Of a stretch of 64,000 nucleotides of DNA, positions 17,683-29,246 are shown one piece after another (within the stretch, counting starts at the first letter, position 1; each line of letters starts with the position of its first letter). The stretch covers positions 2,496,001-2,560,000 of the forward strand of contig NZ_CP168900.1 in assembly GCF_041765605.1 (NCBI RefSeq), written 5' to 3'. This DNA comes from Listeria monocytogenes. GTDB lineage: Bacteria; Bacillota; Bacilli; Lactobacillales; Listeriaceae. The translations under genes were made by a program, and so were the position numbers. The notes beneath the pieces are model-generated. The model worked only from the letters and a program-made list of their open reading frames with translations. It had not been told where the DNA came from and made no database searches.

Positions 17683-19215
17683 TTATTTTTGAATTAAACT
17701 TTCACCTGTCATTTCGGCAGGTTTTTTAACGCCAAGTAAATCAAGCATAGTTGGCGCAACGTCAGCCAGACGACCACCTTCACGAAGCGTTACACCTTTT
17801 TTCGTTACAATTACTGGAACTGGAACGGTAGTGTGCGCAGTGTGCGGTTTTCCTTCTGGAGTAGACATTGTTTCAGAGTTACCATGGTCAGCAAAGATAA
17901 TAGCTGAACCACCTTTTTCTAAAATAAGATCTACTACACGACCAAGATTTTCATCTACTGCTTCGATTGCCTTAATCGTTGGCTCAAGCATACCTGAGTG
18001 TCCAACCATATCTGGGTTTGCGAAGTTTAAGATAATCGCATCGTGTTTGTCGTTTTTAATGTCTTCAACAAGTGCATCTGTTACTTCATATGCGCTCATT
18101 TCAGGTTGCAAATCGTATGTTTCTACTTTTGGCGAATTGATTAGAATCCGGTTTTCACCAGGGAATTCTTCATTTCGTCCACCATTCATAAAGAATGTTA
18201 CGTGTGGATATTTTTCTGTTTCAGCGATACGCAGTTGCGATAAGCCTTCATTAGAAAGTACTTCGCCGATAACATTTTTCATTTCAATTGGCTCAAAAGC
18301 AACTTCAGCATCAATGCTTGGGTTGTAAAGAGTCATTGTAACGAATTTGATGTTTTTAGGGTGATCTGCCCCACGGTCGAAATGATCCCATTCTTTATCA
18401 GTGAATGCATTAGAAAGTTGAATCGCACGGTCAGGACGGAAATTGAAGAAAATAACTGCATCGTTGTCTTTAACTGTTGCAACAGGTTTGCCATCTTTAG
18501 TAATGATAGCAGGAACAACGAATTCATCATTTTTGTCATTAGCATAAGAAGCTTTGACAAGTTCGATTGGATCTTCAAATTTTTCACCTTCAGCGCTTAC
18601 GATTGCTTTGTATGCTTTTTCAACACGTTCCCAGCGTTTATCACGATCCATCGCGTAGAAACGTCCAGAAACAGTAGCAATCGCGCCATAGTTTAAGTCA
18701 CTAATAGCTTTTTGTAGTGTTTCTAAATATTCTAGTGAGGATTGTGGTGCCACGTCACGTCCATCAAGGAATGCATGGATATAAACGTTTTTCACGCCTT
18801 TATCTTTCGCAGTTTCTAAAAGTGCAACGAGGTGATTAATGTGACTATGCACGCCGCCGTCTGATAGTAAACCGAAAAGATGTAAGTCCGAGTTGTTTTC
18901 TTTTGTATGAGTGAAAGCATTGTTTAGGGCTTTGTTCTCTTGGAATTCGCCTTCTTCAATAGCTTTGTCAATACGAGTTAAGCTTTGGTAGACAATACGT
19001 CCAGCTCCGATGTTTGTATGGCCAACTTCAGAGTTACCCATTTGACCTTCTGGAAGACCAACATCAAGGCCGGCAGCTTTAAGTTCCCCGTGAGGAAAAT
19101 TAGCCCAATAACGGTCGAAATTTGGTTTGTTTGCTTGAGCTACAGCATTACCTACTGTTTCTGCACGTTTACCAAAACCATCGAGGATAATAATTGCTAC
19201 AGGTGATTTACTCAT
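17683..19215 (-). CDS. gpmI: 2,3-bisphosphoglycerate-independent phosphoglycerate mutase
   Basis: The 510-residue protein is of the alkaline-phosphatase superfamily. It has the metal site ILDGFGKR near residue 10, the phosphoserine motif MGNSEVGH (Ser about 62), [16 protein letters not shown] and the C-terminal metal site FADHGNSE. It interconverts 3- and 2-phosphoglycerate using manganese. The start codon lies one base from the tpi stop, with GGAGG inside the tpi end, so the two are translationally close. Confidence 0.98.
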   Translation of the reverse strand: MSKSPVAIIILDGFGKRAETVGNAVAQANKPNFDRYWANFPHGELKAAGLDVGLPEGQMGNSEVGHTNIGAGRIVYQSLTRIDKAIEEGEFQENKALNNAFTHTKENNSDLHLFGLLSDGGVHSHINHLVALLETAKDKGVKNVYIHAFLDGRDVAPQSSLEYLETLQKAISDLNYGAIATVSGRFYAMDRDKRWERVEKAYKAIVSAEGEKFEDPIELVKASYANDKNDEFVVPAIITKDGKPVATVKDNDAVIFFNFRPDRAIQLSNAFTDKEWDHFDRGADHPKNIKFVTMTLYNPSIDAEVAFEPIEMKNVIGEVLSNEGLSQLRIAETEKYPHVTFFMNGGRNEEFPGENRILINSPKVETYDLQPEMSAYEVTDALVEDIKNDKHDAIILNFANPDMVGHSGMLEPTIKAIEAVDENLGRVVDLILEKGGSAIIFADHGNSETMSTPEGKPHTAHTTVPVPVIVTKKGVTLREGGRLADVAPTMLDLLGVKKPAEMTGESLIQK

Positions 19216-19216
19216 T

Positions 19217-20017
<801 letters not shown>

Positions 20018-21208
20018 TTATTTGTCACTAATAGAAGCAACACCAGGAAGCTCTTTACCTTCAAGATACTCTAAAGATGCGCCGCCACCAGTGGAAATAT
20101 GTGTGAATTTGTCAGCAAAGCCTAAGTCCATAGCTGCTGCTGCGGAATCCCCACCACCGATGATTGTTGTTGCATCCGTTAAGTTTGCAATAGCTTCACA
20201 AACGCCAATTGTACCTTTAGCAAAGTTGCTAAGTTCGAATACGCCCATTGGACCATTCCATACAACTGTTTTAGCGCCTTGAAGTTCTTTTGTGAATAAG
20301 TCAATTGTAGCTTGACCAATATCTAGTCCCATTTCATCAGCTGGAATGCTATCTGCACTCACTGTATGGAAAGGAGCATCGTTACTGAATTCTTTAGATA
20401 CAACTGCATCAACTGGTAATACTAATTTATCGCCAGCTTTTTCAAGTAAGCCTTTAGCAAGTTCAACTTTATCTGCTTCTAAAAGAGATTTACCAATTTC
20501 TTGACCTTGAGCTGCCATGAAAGTGAAAGTCATTCCGCCGCCGACAAGAACTTTGTCTGCTTTTGTAAGTAAGTTTTCGATAACACCGATTTTGTCAGAA
20601 ACTTTTGCGCCACCTAGGATTGCTACTAGTGGACGTGCTGGATTATCAACTACACCGCCGATGAATTTAATTTCTTTTTCCATCAAAAATCCGGCCGCTG
20701 ATTCTAAGTTAGAAGCGATTCCAACGTTAGACGCGTGCGCACGGTGAGCAGTACCGAAAGCGTCATTTACGAAAACGTCGCCAAGGCTAGCCCAGTATTT
20801 TCCAAGTTCTGGATCATTTTTGCTTTCTTTTTTACCATCAATATCTTCAAAACGTGTATTTTCAAAAAGAAGTACTTCGCCGTCTTTTAACTCATCAATT
20901 GCTTTTTCAAGTTCTGGACCACGAGTAGTTGGAACGAATTTCACTTCTTTTCCAAGTAATTCGCTTAAACGAGCGGCTACTGGACGAAGAGATTTTCCTT
21001 CTTTATCTTCTTCTGTTTTTACTTTTCCAAGGTGAGAAAATAGAATTGCTTTACCGTTTTGTTCTAAGATGTACTCAATTGTTGGAAGTGCAGCAACAAT
21101 ACGGTTGTCGTTAGTGATTTTGCCGTCTTTCATTGGCACGTTAAAGTCAACACGAACTAAAACTTTTTTGTCTTTTAAATCTAAATCAGTTACAACTTTT
21201 TTAGCCAT
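20018..21208 (-). CDS. pgk: Phosphoglycerate kinase
   Basis: The 396-residue protein shows [14 protein letters not shown], the substrate-binding [11 protein letters not shown] region, LENTRF, the hinge and nucleotide-binding segments ([14 protein letters not shown]) and the C-terminal GGGDSAAA and STGGGASLE loops. It transfers phosphate from 1,3-bisphosphoglycerate to ADP. It follows gap after a 134-bp gap that contains a terminator-like hairpin, which may reduce transcription relative to gap. The ribosome site is GGAGG. Confidence 0.98.
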   Translation of the reverse strand: MAKKVVTDLDLKDKKVLVRVDFNVPMKDGKITNDNRIVAALPTIEYILEQNGKAILFSHLGKVKTEEDKEGKSLRPVAARLSELLGKEVKFVPTTRGPELEKAIDELKDGEVLLFENTRFEDIDGKKESKNDPELGKYWASLGDVFVNDAFGTAHRAHASNVGIASNLESAAGFLMEKEIKFIGGVVDNPARPLVAILGGAKVSDKIGVIENLLTKADKVLVGGGMTFTFMAAQGQEIGKSLLEADKVELAKGLLEKAGDKLVLPVDAVVSKEFSNDAPFHTVSADSIPADEMGLDIGQATIDLFTKELQGAKTVVWNGPMGVFELSNFAKGTIGVCEAIANLTDATTIIGGGDSAAAAMDLGFADKFTHISTGGGASLEYLEGKELPGVASISDK

Positions 21209-21262
21209 TTAGAGTTCCTCCATTAATTTTAAAGGATTGGGGTCGCCCCCGTTATTTCAGAA

Positions 21263-21294
21263 AATAAGCGGAAACAATAGTGTCTCCGCTTATT
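21263..21294 (-). terminator. Gap-pgk intergenic hairpin (partial terminator)
   Basis: A perfect 10-bp stem (AATAAGCGGA and complement) with a 12-nt loop is followed on the minus strand by TTTTCTG. It could end part of the gap transcripts, or protect the abundant gap mRNA at its 3' end. Confidence 0.6.
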
Positions 21295-21342
21295 CTTGTT
21301 ATTGCTGATGTGACTAGCACTTCAGTAAAATTAATCTGCTAA

Positions 21343-22353
21343 TTATTTAGCGATTTTTGCAAAGTATTCTAAAGTACGTACTAATTGAGCAGTGTAGCTC
21401 ATTTCGTTATCGTACCAAGCTACAGTTTTAACTAATTGTTGATCGCCAACTGTAAGAACTTTTGTTTGAGTTTCGTCAAATAATGAACCGAAAGTCATAC
21501 CTTTGATGTCAGAAGAAACAACTTGGTCACTAGTGTAACCGAATGTTTCTGGATCAGAAGCTGCTTCCATAGCTGCATTTACTTCATCAACAGTAACTTT
21601 TTTGTCAAGAACTGTTACTAACTCAGTAAGGGAACCAGTTGGAACTGGAACACGTTGAGCAGCTCCGTCTAATTTACCTTTAAGTGTTGGTAATACTTCA
21701 CCGATAGCTTTAGCAGCACCAGTTGTATTAGGGATAATATTTTCGGCAGCAGCACGTGCACGACGGAAGTCACCTTTTGGATGTGGAGCATCTAATGTAT
21801 TTTGGTCACCAGTGTAAGCGTGAATTGTAGTCATTAGACCTTCAACAACACCAAATTTGTCTTCTAAAACTTTAGCCATAGGAGCTAAACAGTTAGTAGT
21901 ACAGCTTGCGCCAGAGATAACTGTTTCAGTTCCGTCTAATGTTTCATGGTTTACATTGTAAACGATTGTTTTCATGTCGCCAGTTGCTGGAGCGGAGATA
22001 ACAACTTTTTTAGCGCCAGCTTTAATGTGTAATTCAGCTTTGTCTTGCGCTGTGAAGAAACCAGTACATTCTAGAACGATGTCTACTCCTAGGTCACCCC
22101 ATGGAAGTTCTTCTGGGTTACGGTTAGCTAATACTTTAACTTCTTTACCGTTTACGTTGAAGAAACCATCATGTACTTCTACTTCACCGTCAAAACGGCC
22201 TTGAGTTGTATCATATTTTAACAGGTGAGCTAACATTTTAGCGTCTGTTAAGTCATTGATTGCAACAACTTCAATTCCTTCCACATTTTGAATACGACGG
22301 AATGCTAGACGTCCGATACGTCCAAAACCATTAATACCAACTTTAACTGTCAT
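21343..22353 (-). CDS. gap: Glyceraldehyde-3-phosphate dehydrogenase
   Basis: The 336-residue protein has the NAD-binding [15 protein letters not shown] start, the active-site cysteine in [12 protein letters not shown] (about residue 155), the catalytic histidine region HAYTGDQ, and WYDNEMSY near the end. The sequence after the nucleotide-binding fold fits NAD-dependent glycolytic GapA. It is preceded by cggR with a 33-bp gap. A stem-loop at the 3' end of cggR, plus a GGAGG ribosome site, suggests the processed, stable gap message known in Bacillus. Confidence 0.98.
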   Translation of the reverse strand: MTVKVGINGFGRIGRLAFRRIQNVEGIEVVAINDLTDAKMLAHLLKYDTTQGRFDGEVEVHDGFFNVNGKEVKVLANRNPEELPWGDLGVDIVLECTGFFTAQDKAELHIKAGAKKVVISAPATGDMKTIVYNVNHETLDGTETVISGASCTTNCLAPMAKVLEDKFGVVEGLMTTIHAYTGDQNTLDAPHPKGDFRRARAAAENIIPNTTGAAKAIGEVLPTLKGKLDGAAQRVPVPTGSLTELVTVLDKKVTVDEVNAAMEAASDPETFGYTSDQVVSSDIKGMTFGSLFDETQTKVLTVGDQQLVKTVAWYDNEMSYTAQLVRTLEYFAKIAK

Positions 22354-22386
22354 AAGTCAATTTCCTCCTTGAAAATAGTGTTTTTT

Positions 22387-23433
22387 TTATTTCAAAAGGG
22401 TATTACTCCCTTTTAAAAGCGATTTTGCTGCTCCTTCATCCGTGATTAAAATCGTATTTTTTGGAGCGCTTTTCATATACGATTTGATTGCTTTGGCTTT
22501 CGATGTACCGCCTGCAACAGCGATAATGTGCGGGATTTGCGCTAAGTCTTCGAATTGAAGACCGAATGTAGGGACCTTATGTACAACCTCGCCCTGTTCA
22601 TCAAAATAATAACCAAATGCTTCACCTACAGCTTTACGACGGATGATTTTTTCAAGTACATCTTCGCCGGTATGTCTGCGTTTCGCCATCGCGAGCGCAT
22701 CACCTATGCCTAAAATAATAGCATTTGCGGATTGTACTAATCGTAAGCCTTCTTGAATTGCCGGTTCTTTCAGTAAAGAACGATAGGCTTCTTCGCCTAA
22801 TTGCTCAGGAACATAGAGAACGCGGTGTTTTGTGTTTGTCTTTGTTGCCATCTTATCACAAATTGTATTCGCTTGATTGTCAAGGTCTTCACCAATACCT
22901 CCACGACCGGGAACGAAAAGTAGTTCTCTGCCTTTTGCGAAATCAGTTGTCATCATTTCGGCAACAGTTGCCATTGTAGAGCCGCCCATAACTGCGACGA
23001 TGTTTCTTTTTTCGGTGAGCGCCATGTCTAATTGTTCTACCGCCACACGTCCCATTTCTTCGCGGACCCATGGAGTATCATCGCTATCACCTTGCACCAC
23101 CAAGCATTTTTTGATTTGCAATTTCTTCGCTAATTGTTCTTCCATTGAATGTAACCCTGAAAGCTGATTCATGACATTTTCCAAATCGCGAAAAACGACC
23201 AAGCCTTCTTTAGTAACGGTCATTCCGGAAGAAGCAATTTCTACTAAACCTTGTGCTTTCAAAAATTCTACTTCGCCGCGCAGGACGCGTTCACTCATGC
23301 CTAACATTCCGGCAAGTGTCCGTCTCCCAACTGGTTCAGAAAAATAAATCGAGCGTAGGATTTGGTAGCGTTTTTGCATAATCATCAAAACGTCGGGCAA
23401 TAACTTTTTCTGAATGTTAATTAAGTCTGACAT
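22387..23433 (-). CDS. cggR: Central glycolytic genes regulator CggR
   Basis: The 348-residue protein is a SorC/DeoR-type repressor. A winged helix-turn-helix occupies about residues 15-75 (GRRTLAGMLGMSERVLRGEVEFLKAQ is the recognition part), and a sugar-phosphate-binding Rossmann domain follows (about 90-348), with the VMGGSTMATVAEM and AVAGGTSKAKAI loops. In Bacillus, CggR represses gapA-pgk-tpi-pgm-eno and is released by fructose-1,6-bisphosphate. The operator in its own leader (23456-23491) shows that this control is conserved. It is the first gene of the glycolytic operon. Confidence 0.95.
   Translation of the reverse strand: MSDLINIQKKLLPDVLMIMQKRYQILRSIYFSEPVGRRTLAGMLGMSERVLRGEVEFLKAQGLVEIASSGMTVTKEGLVVFRDLENVMNQLSGLHSMEEQLAKKLQIKKCLVVQGDSDDTPWVREEMGRVAVEQLDMALTEKRNIVAVMGGSTMATVAEMMTTDFAKGRELLFVPGRGGIGEDLDNQANTICDKMATKTNTKHRVLYVPEQLGEEAYRSLLKEPAIQEGLRLVQSANAIILGIGDALAMAKRRHTGEDVLEKIIRRKAVGEAFGYYFDEQGEVVHKVPTFGLQFEDLAQIPHIIAVAGGTSKAKAIKSYMKSAPKNTILITDEGAAKSLLKGSNTLLK
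22394..22414 (-). other. Stem-loop at the 3' end of cggR (likely RNA processing element)
   Basis: AAAAGGG and CCCTTTT pair around a seven-base loop inside the last codons of cggR, followed by an A-rich stretch before the gap ribosome site. In Bacillus the cggR-gapA message is cut near this junction and a hairpin protects the gapA part. Here the position corresponds; processing is inferred. Confidence 0.5.
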
Positions 23434-23455
23434 TTTTAATTGCTCCTCATCTTTG

Positions 23456-23491
23456 GACGCTTAACGACCCACTTAGTCATCTGACGTCCCG
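23456..23491 (-). promoter_or_regulatory. CggR operator
   Basis: On the minus strand the order CGGGAC-N6-TGAC-N4-TGGGTC-N6-CGTC reproduces the Bacillus CggR operator (CGGGAC-N6-TGTC repeated with a 4-bp spacer), with a few mismatches, mostly in the second repeat. It lies 22 bp upstream of the cggR start and far downstream of the promoter, which fits a roadblock mode. Confidence 0.82.
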
Positions 23492-23657
23492 TTAGAACTA
23501 AAAAAAGTAGAGATAGAGGTTTTTACAACTTTCAAGACTATTAAACTAGCTACTTCAGCTTGTTAACAAAGTGTCTCTCAATGTGATTTTTACCCCTTCT
23601 CTTTCTGCTTACGCTGGTGAATCTTTTTTTATGTTCTTTAACTACCCTACGTTCCCT

Positions 23658-23686
23658 ATTCTAACAGTCTTGGCACAAATCTTCAA
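23658..23686 (-). promoter_or_regulatory. Promoter of the cggR-gap operon
   Basis: On the minus strand TTGAAG (23686-23681) and TAGAAT (23663-23658) are 17 bp apart. The predicted leader is about 215 nt long and contains the CggR operator near its end. The rest of the 23492-23825 gap shows no reading frame or other motif that I trust. Confidence 0.65.
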
Positions 23687-23825
23687 GTGTTAAGTGGGAC
23701 ATTTATGAAATATTCACCTGAAATTTACAATTAAATCTTAAACTGCAAACTTCTAAATAGGCTATACTAGTTGTTTTCCACCTCTTTAAAAAACGAAACA
23801 TGCTCTTAGTAATTTTTTTGTTTTA

Positions 23826-23876
23826 AAAAGACGTTTTTTGTCCCACACACGGCTTGTGAGGCAAAAAACGTCTTTT
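23826..23876 (-). terminator. Terminator of rpoN
   Basis: A 15-bp stem (AAAAGACGTTTTTTG and complement) with a partly paired 21-nt loop begins within the rpoN stop codon region and continues into T-rich sequence on the minus strand. Confidence 0.85.
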
Positions 23877-25218
23877 AAAATCTTTTTCTTTTAGAGGAAG
23901 AAGGAATATTTAATTCTAATCGGTATTTCGCAATAGCTCTTCTTGAAACTTGAATTTCTTTTTCTGCGAGCATGTCTACTATCTTTTGATCGGAGAGTGG
24001 TTTTAATTTATCTTCTGCTGCTACAAATTCTTGTACTAGCTTTTTGATGGTTGTACTTGAAATATCACCTGTGTTTTCGTTCTCGGAAGATTTCTTTTGT
24101 AAACCAGATGCAAAGAAGCGTTTTAATTCGTACACACCATTCGTTGTTTCCATGTATTTTCCATTCACCGCACGGCTCACGGTTGATTCATGTACACCAA
24201 GCTCTTCCGCTACTTCTTTTAAAGTTAATGGTTGTAAATGCGCGGAATTATCTAGGAAGTAAGCTTTCTGATGACTGACAATCGCCTCACCAACTCTTTG
24301 CAAAGTGTTTTCACGTTGTTCGATGCCTTTTTTAATCCAATCAAATTCGCCGGCTTTTTCGCGCAGAAATTGGGCGACGTCTTTTTCTTCAGTTGCTCGC
24401 ATCGTTTCGTAGTATGCTTCTTGGAAACGAACTTGCGGCAGGAATTGTTTTGCTAGTGAAACAGCAAATTCATCTTCGTGTTGGAGTAAAATTAAATCTG
24501 GGACAACGTATTGTACGCGTTCAGACTCAAACTCAGAACCCGGCTTTGGATTTAAGGTTTGAATCCAATCGGAAACTTCTTGAATGTCTTGCAAGCTAAC
24601 ATCCATTTCTGCAGCGATTTTCTTCCATTTTTTCTCTGCGAATTCCGTAAAGAATTTTTGGATCACGTCATAGGCAATATAAGGAGCATCCGGCGAGCGT
24701 TCGATCTGTAGTAAAATGCATTCACGCGCATCTCTTGCCCCAACGCCGGCTGGCTCCATGCTTTGCAAGATTTCTAGGCCTTCTAACACACTAGAATCAT
24801 CCATTAAAAGCGCCGCACTGACATCTTTCAAATCTATTTGTAAATAACCATTGTCATTTAAACTTTCTATTAAATATAAGACGATAATTTTTTGTGTTTG
24901 CGTTACATCCATTAAATGTAGCTGTTCTTTTAGCGCATCGGCTAACGTCAGCTTATTGTCAGCTATTTGTTCTAGCCAATCTGTATCATCAGAACTTCCA
25001 GTGCTTTTTCGACTACTGTAAGAAAAGTCTGTTGCAAAATCCGAGCCTGGAATCACTTCAATTAATGGGTTCTCGAGTGCTTTATCTTCTAAAAATGCCA
25101 CTAGATCAGCCGTTGCAAATTGAAGCATTGCAATAGACTGGGACAATTGTTGCGTCATATTTAATTTCTGTGACTGCTTTTGTTGTTGTTTTTGGACGAA
25201 ATTAGATTCTAAACGCAC
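23875..25218 (-). CDS. rpoN: RNA polymerase sigma-54 factor
   Basis: I choose GTG 25218, with GGAGG seven bases upstream, giving 447 residues; the frame extends further but without a ribosome site. Region I is the Gln-rich N-terminus (about 5-50, QKQQQKQSQKLNMTQQLSQSIAML). A central core-binding domain follows, then the helix-turn-helix VAEELGVHESTVSRAVNGKYM and the RpoN box VSRRAIAKYR near the C-terminus. Sigma-54 (SigL) directs transcription with AAA+ activators, mainly for PTS permeases in Listeria. It is transcribed alone, from a promoter with an extended -10. Confidence 0.96.
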   Translation of the reverse strand: MRLESNFVQKQQQKQSQKLNMTQQLSQSIAMLQFATADLVAFLEDKALENPLIEVIPGSDFATDFSYSSRKSTGSSDDTDWLEQIADNKLTLADALKEQLHLMDVTQTQKIIVLYLIESLNDNGYLQIDLKDVSAALLMDDSSVLEGLEILQSMEPAGVGARDARECILLQIERSPDAPYIAYDVIQKFFTEFAEKKWKKIAAEMDVSLQDIQEVSDWIQTLNPKPGSEFESERVQYVVPDLILLQHEDEFAVSLAKQFLPQVRFQEAYYETMRATEEKDVAQFLREKAGEFDWIKKGIEQRENTLQRVGEAIVSHQKAYFLDNSAHLQPLTLKEVAEELGVHESTVSRAVNGKYMETTNGVYELKRFFASGLQKKSSENENTGDISSTTIKKLVQEFVAAEDKLKPLSDQKIVDMLAEKEIQVSRRAIAKYRLELNIPSSSKRKRF

Positions 25219-25284
25219 ATTAAAACCTCCATTAAAAATCCGTCTGATATACCTATACCAAACTAAATTCCATTTATTGTCTTC

Positions 25285-25293
25285 ATTATAACA
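25285..25293 (-). promoter_or_regulatory. Extended -10 promoter element of rpoN
   Basis: The minus strand reads TGTTATAAT, an extended -10 with a perfect hexamer. The -35 region is weak. It lies about 67 bp before the GTG start. Confidence 0.5.
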
Positions 25294-25338
25294 TGCCATT
25301 TTTCAAATTACAGCAGATTCTCTTGGTTCTATTTCAAA

Positions 25339-25372
25339 AAAGTCCAAGCACTTCTTACGGTGCTTGGACTTT
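25339..25372 (-). terminator. Terminator of the dipeptidase gene
   Basis: A perfect 13-bp stem (AAAGTCCAAGCAC and complement) with an eight-base loop is followed by six T residues on the minus strand. Confidence 0.9.
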
Positions 25373-25375
25373 CGT

Positions 25376-26320
<945 letters not shown>

Positions 26321-26380
26321 TTAGATACATCTATTATATACTTTTCAGAGGAATAGACAAGAGATTTTTCAAAGCCGTTT

Positions 26381-28543
26381 TCATTTTGTCATTTTATGCT
26401 GTTTACCTGGCCAGAATGCCCATTTTCCAAGGAGCACAGTAATTGATGGAACTAGGAACGGACGGACGATGAAGGTATCGAGTAGGACACCAATTGCCGT
26501 AATTAAGCCAAATTGTACTAGTAGCTGAATTGGCAGTGTGGTTAGGACTCCAAAAGTTCCTGCTAAAATTAAACCTGCAGAGGTGATAACCCCGCCAGTT
26601 TGGCCAACTCCTTCTGTAATCGCTTTTCGAAGTGGCATTTTCTTGCTGTTTTTCCAAATACTAGAAATCATAAAGATATTGTAATCTTCCCCGAGTGCGA
26701 CGATGAAAACAAAGGCATAGAGCGGAATTAAGCCAGAAATTGCCTCCACACCCATCGCGTAATGAATGATGACCCAACCGAGGCCGAGCGCTCCAACGAA
26801 GGACAAGAGAACGGTAGCAACTAAGTAAAGCATTGCTGTAATCGAGCGCAAATAGCATAGAAGCAAAATCGCGATCAAAGCGATAACAAGTGGAATAATC
26901 ACTTTTTCATCGTGCTCTGTCACCGCGCGATCATCATATTGTGTCGCAGTTTGTCCGGCGATGTATACGTCATTTCCTTTGTCGGCAGCAGCTCGCACTT
27001 TCGGAACGACATCCATCGCTTCATTGCTATAAGGATTGTCTTTTAAAATAAGGGTATATTTTTGGTAACCTTTGCTTCGTTCTGGGCCAGTAACTGACGC
27101 AACTCCGTCCACATTTTCAAGTGAACTCTTCATTGATTCTTTGGAGTTTACCACTACTTCCATTGGCGCAAGCATACCTGCACCGAAATGATCACTAATT
27201 AAAGTAAATCCTTCCCGAGATGGCATATCTTCTGGGAACGTCGAAAGTGTATCATACGTGTATTTAACTTGTGTTGTAAAAATCCCACATCCGATTAAAA
27301 TAATCAACGTGATAATTAAAATACGCACGGGATGTTTCGCGGACATTTCCCCAATTTTATGCCAAAAACGGTTTTCTTTGTGGTGTTTTGGTGTTTTGCC
27401 TTTTTTCTTCGCACGAGTTTCTTCCATTTCTACGGTTCTTGGGACAAATGGCCAGAATGATACACGACCGAATATGCCTAGAAGCGCTGGAACGAGTGTC
27501 AGCGAAGAAATCATCATAATGAAAATCGCTAAACTAAATGGTACAGCGAAATTGTGGAATGAACCATATTCTGCCGCTAATAGTAGAAGTAGCGCGGCCA
27601 TAACAGTTAATCCACTAAGTGCAATTGCGCCTGCTGTTCCGCTAAATGCTTCTTTAAATGCTTGGAAACGATTTTTCTCGGTGTGCAGATGACTGCGGAA
27701 TCTGGATATTAAGAATAAACAATAATCCGTTCCGGCGCCAAATAGTAATACGGTCATTATCGACAGCCCTTGTGAGCCATATGTGATGATACCTTCTTTC
27801 GCGAGTAAACCAAGAATCGGCGTAATTACTAAGTAGGCAAAACCAACTGCAATCAAAGGAATTAACGCTAAAATTGGCGAACGATAGATTACTAATAAAA
27901 ATACTAGAACAAGAAGTACTGTTCCGATTAGCAGCGAAACATCCGCATCTTTAAATAGTCCACTCGCATCTACGCTAATACCAGCCGGTCCAGTTGTCCG
28001 AGCAACAAGCGTATCATCAGCGGATACTTTCTGCGCAAATGGATTTTCTCCAATGGTCGTTTTAGCCGCTGATTCAAGTTGCTTGAAGCTTTCTGTTAGT
28101 TGATCTGAAGTCGCGCTGTCTTTCATAATAACGGTTTGAATAAAAGTAGTTCCGTCTTTAGAAACTTGTTGTTTGAGCGCAACGGGTGGCATTTTATCGT
28201 AAGGAACTGCCATTTTTTGATAGTCTACTGGGTTTTCGGTCAATTCTTTGCTGTATTTTTGAATATTAACTAAGTCTTCGTTTGTTAAACCTGTTGAACG
28301 ATACCAAGTGATAAGTGCTGGTACCCCGTCCGTTCCAGCAAATTTGTCATCAATGAGCTTTTGGGCGACAACAGAAGGCTCTGAATTCGGTAAATCTTTC
28401 GCGGCGTCATCTTTATAATCAGCTGCTTTCGGAAAGAAAAACTGTAAAATAATAATTGCGATAATCCAAATACCTAACGTTATAAACCGGCCTTTCTTGC
28501 CACCAACCCCACTGGCAATTTTACTTAAAAATCCATCTTTCAT
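26381..28543 (-). CDS. MMPL/RND-type membrane transporter
   Basis: I start at ATG 28543 (MKDGFLSKIASG), with GGGGG six bases upstream, giving 720 residues. Two copies of the MMPL layout are visible: one helix, an extracytoplasmic domain (about 45-170; 400-510), then five or six helices. Conserved membrane motifs include GTDYCLFLISR (first half) and GEDYNIFMISS (second half). Relatives export drugs, lipids or dyes using proton motive force. It is the last gene of a unit with a TetR regulator and an unknown protein, separated from tetR by 78 bp holding a palindrome. Substrate unknown. Confidence 0.9.
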   Translation of the reverse strand: MKDGFLSKIASGVGGKKGRFITLGIWIIAIIILQFFFPKAADYKDDAAKDLPNSEPSVVAQKLIDDKFAGTDGVPALITWYRSTGLTNEDLVNIQKYSKELTENPVDYQKMAVPYDKMPPVALKQQVSKDGTTFIQTVIMKDSATSDQLTESFKQLESAAKTTIGENPFAQKVSADDTLVARTTGPAGISVDASGLFKDADVSLLIGTVLLVLVFLLVIYRSPILALIPLIAVGFAYLVITPILGLLAKEGIITYGSQGLSIMTVLLFGAGTDYCLFLISRFRSHLHTEKNRFQAFKEAFSGTAGAIALSGLTVMAALLLLLAAEYGSFHNFAVPFSLAIFIMMISSLTLVPALLGIFGRVSFWPFVPRTVEMEETRAKKKGKTPKHHKENRFWHKIGEMSAKHPVRILIITLIILIGCGIFTTQVKYTYDTLSTFPEDMPSREGFTLISDHFGAGMLAPMEVVVNSKESMKSSLENVDGVASVTGPERSKGYQKYTLILKDNPYSNEAMDVVPKVRAAADKGNDVYIAGQTATQYDDRAVTEHDEKVIIPLVIALIAILLLCYLRSITAMLYLVATVLLSFVGALGLGWVIIHYAMGVEAISGLIPLYAFVFIVALGEDYNIFMISSIWKNSKKMPLRKAITEGVGQTGGVITSAGLILAGTFGVLTTLPIQLLVQFGLITAIGVLLDTFIVRPFLVPSITVLLGKWAFWPGKQHKMTK

Positions 28544-28574
28544 TATAAATCCCCCTTTAGTTTGCTTGTTTTTT

Positions 28575-28603
28575 CGTTTATCATTTGATAAGTGAAACGT
28601 CAA
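28575..28603 (-). promoter_or_regulatory. Promoter with palindromic TetR operator candidate, before the MMPL gene
   Basis: The minus strand has TTGACG (28603-28598), a 17-bp spacer and an extended -10 TGATAAACG (28583-28575). The perfect palindrome TTATCA-TT-TGATAA at 28578-28591 fills the downstream half of the promoter, where a repressor would block polymerase. The obvious candidate is the TetR protein encoded just upstream. Confidence 0.55.
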
Positions 28604-28621
28604 AAAAAGAAGCACGCTAAT

Positions 28622-29230
28622 TTATACCTCTTTTTTACATATGCCAAACATCATTAAGTTGATTAATTCATCGATTTGTTCTGTAGTCGTTTGCTTTTGC
28701 GCAAAGCTACCTTTCCCTGAAAAAAGCGGGCTAATAGTGGATAAACAGTATCTCGCAGCGGTCTCAGCACTGATACCATCACGCAATTCGCCAGCATTTT
28801 CTAATCGCTCAAAAAAGTCTTGAAATGGTTCTAAATAGGTTTTTTGCCACAATTTATAAAGTAAAAATTGATTTTCTGGCTTCATTTCATTAAGAATATC
28901 ATGAATCATTAGCAGAATATTGGTTGGATGCTCCTCAATTAACATGATTAACATATCATGCAGTTGTTCTTCTTTTGCTTTGCTCGTTTGCATAATTGGG
29001 TGCATTTCCACTTGAATATTTTGCGTCAATTCACGAACTACTTCAATATAAAGTGATTCTTTATCTTCAAAATGGTGATAAAGTGCTGGTTGGGTAATTT
29101 TGGCAATTTTAGCAATTTCTCTTGTCGAGACTGCCCGGTACCCTTTTTCCATAAATAAATCCCTTGCTGTATCAAGGATTTTCCTTCTGGTTATTCCTAA
29201 TTCTTCTGCTCGAGTCCGCTTCTTTTCCAT
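28622..29230 (-). CDS. TetR-family transcriptional repressor
   Basis: The product is about 202 residues if started at ATG 29230 (seven bases after AGGTGG); adjacent ATG 29233 and GTG 29236 are alternatives. The N-terminal helix-turn-helix (about 10-60: TRRKILDTARDLFMEKGYRAVSTREIAKIAKITQPALYHHF) is classical TetR. The C-terminal helical ligand domain is variable, as expected. It lies between an unknown gene and the MMPL transporter and probably represses the transporter through the palindrome at 28578-28591. Its ligand is unknown. Confidence 0.9.
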   Translation of the reverse strand: MEKKRTRAEELGITRRKILDTARDLFMEKGYRAVSTREIAKIAKITQPALYHHFEDKESLYIEVVRELTQNIQVEMHPIMQTSKAKEEQLHDMLIMLIEEHPTNILLMIHDILNEMKPENQFLLYKLWQKTYLEPFQDFFERLENAGELRDGISAETAARYCLSTISPLFSGKGSFAQKQTTTEQIDELINLMMFGICKKEV

Positions 29231-29246
29231 CATCACCCCACCTTTC

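Noticed and set aside
17831-18328. A 165-codon plus-strand open frame opposite gpmI.
   Set aside because: gpmI has conserved motifs in the same stretch; the antisense frame has no initiation signals.
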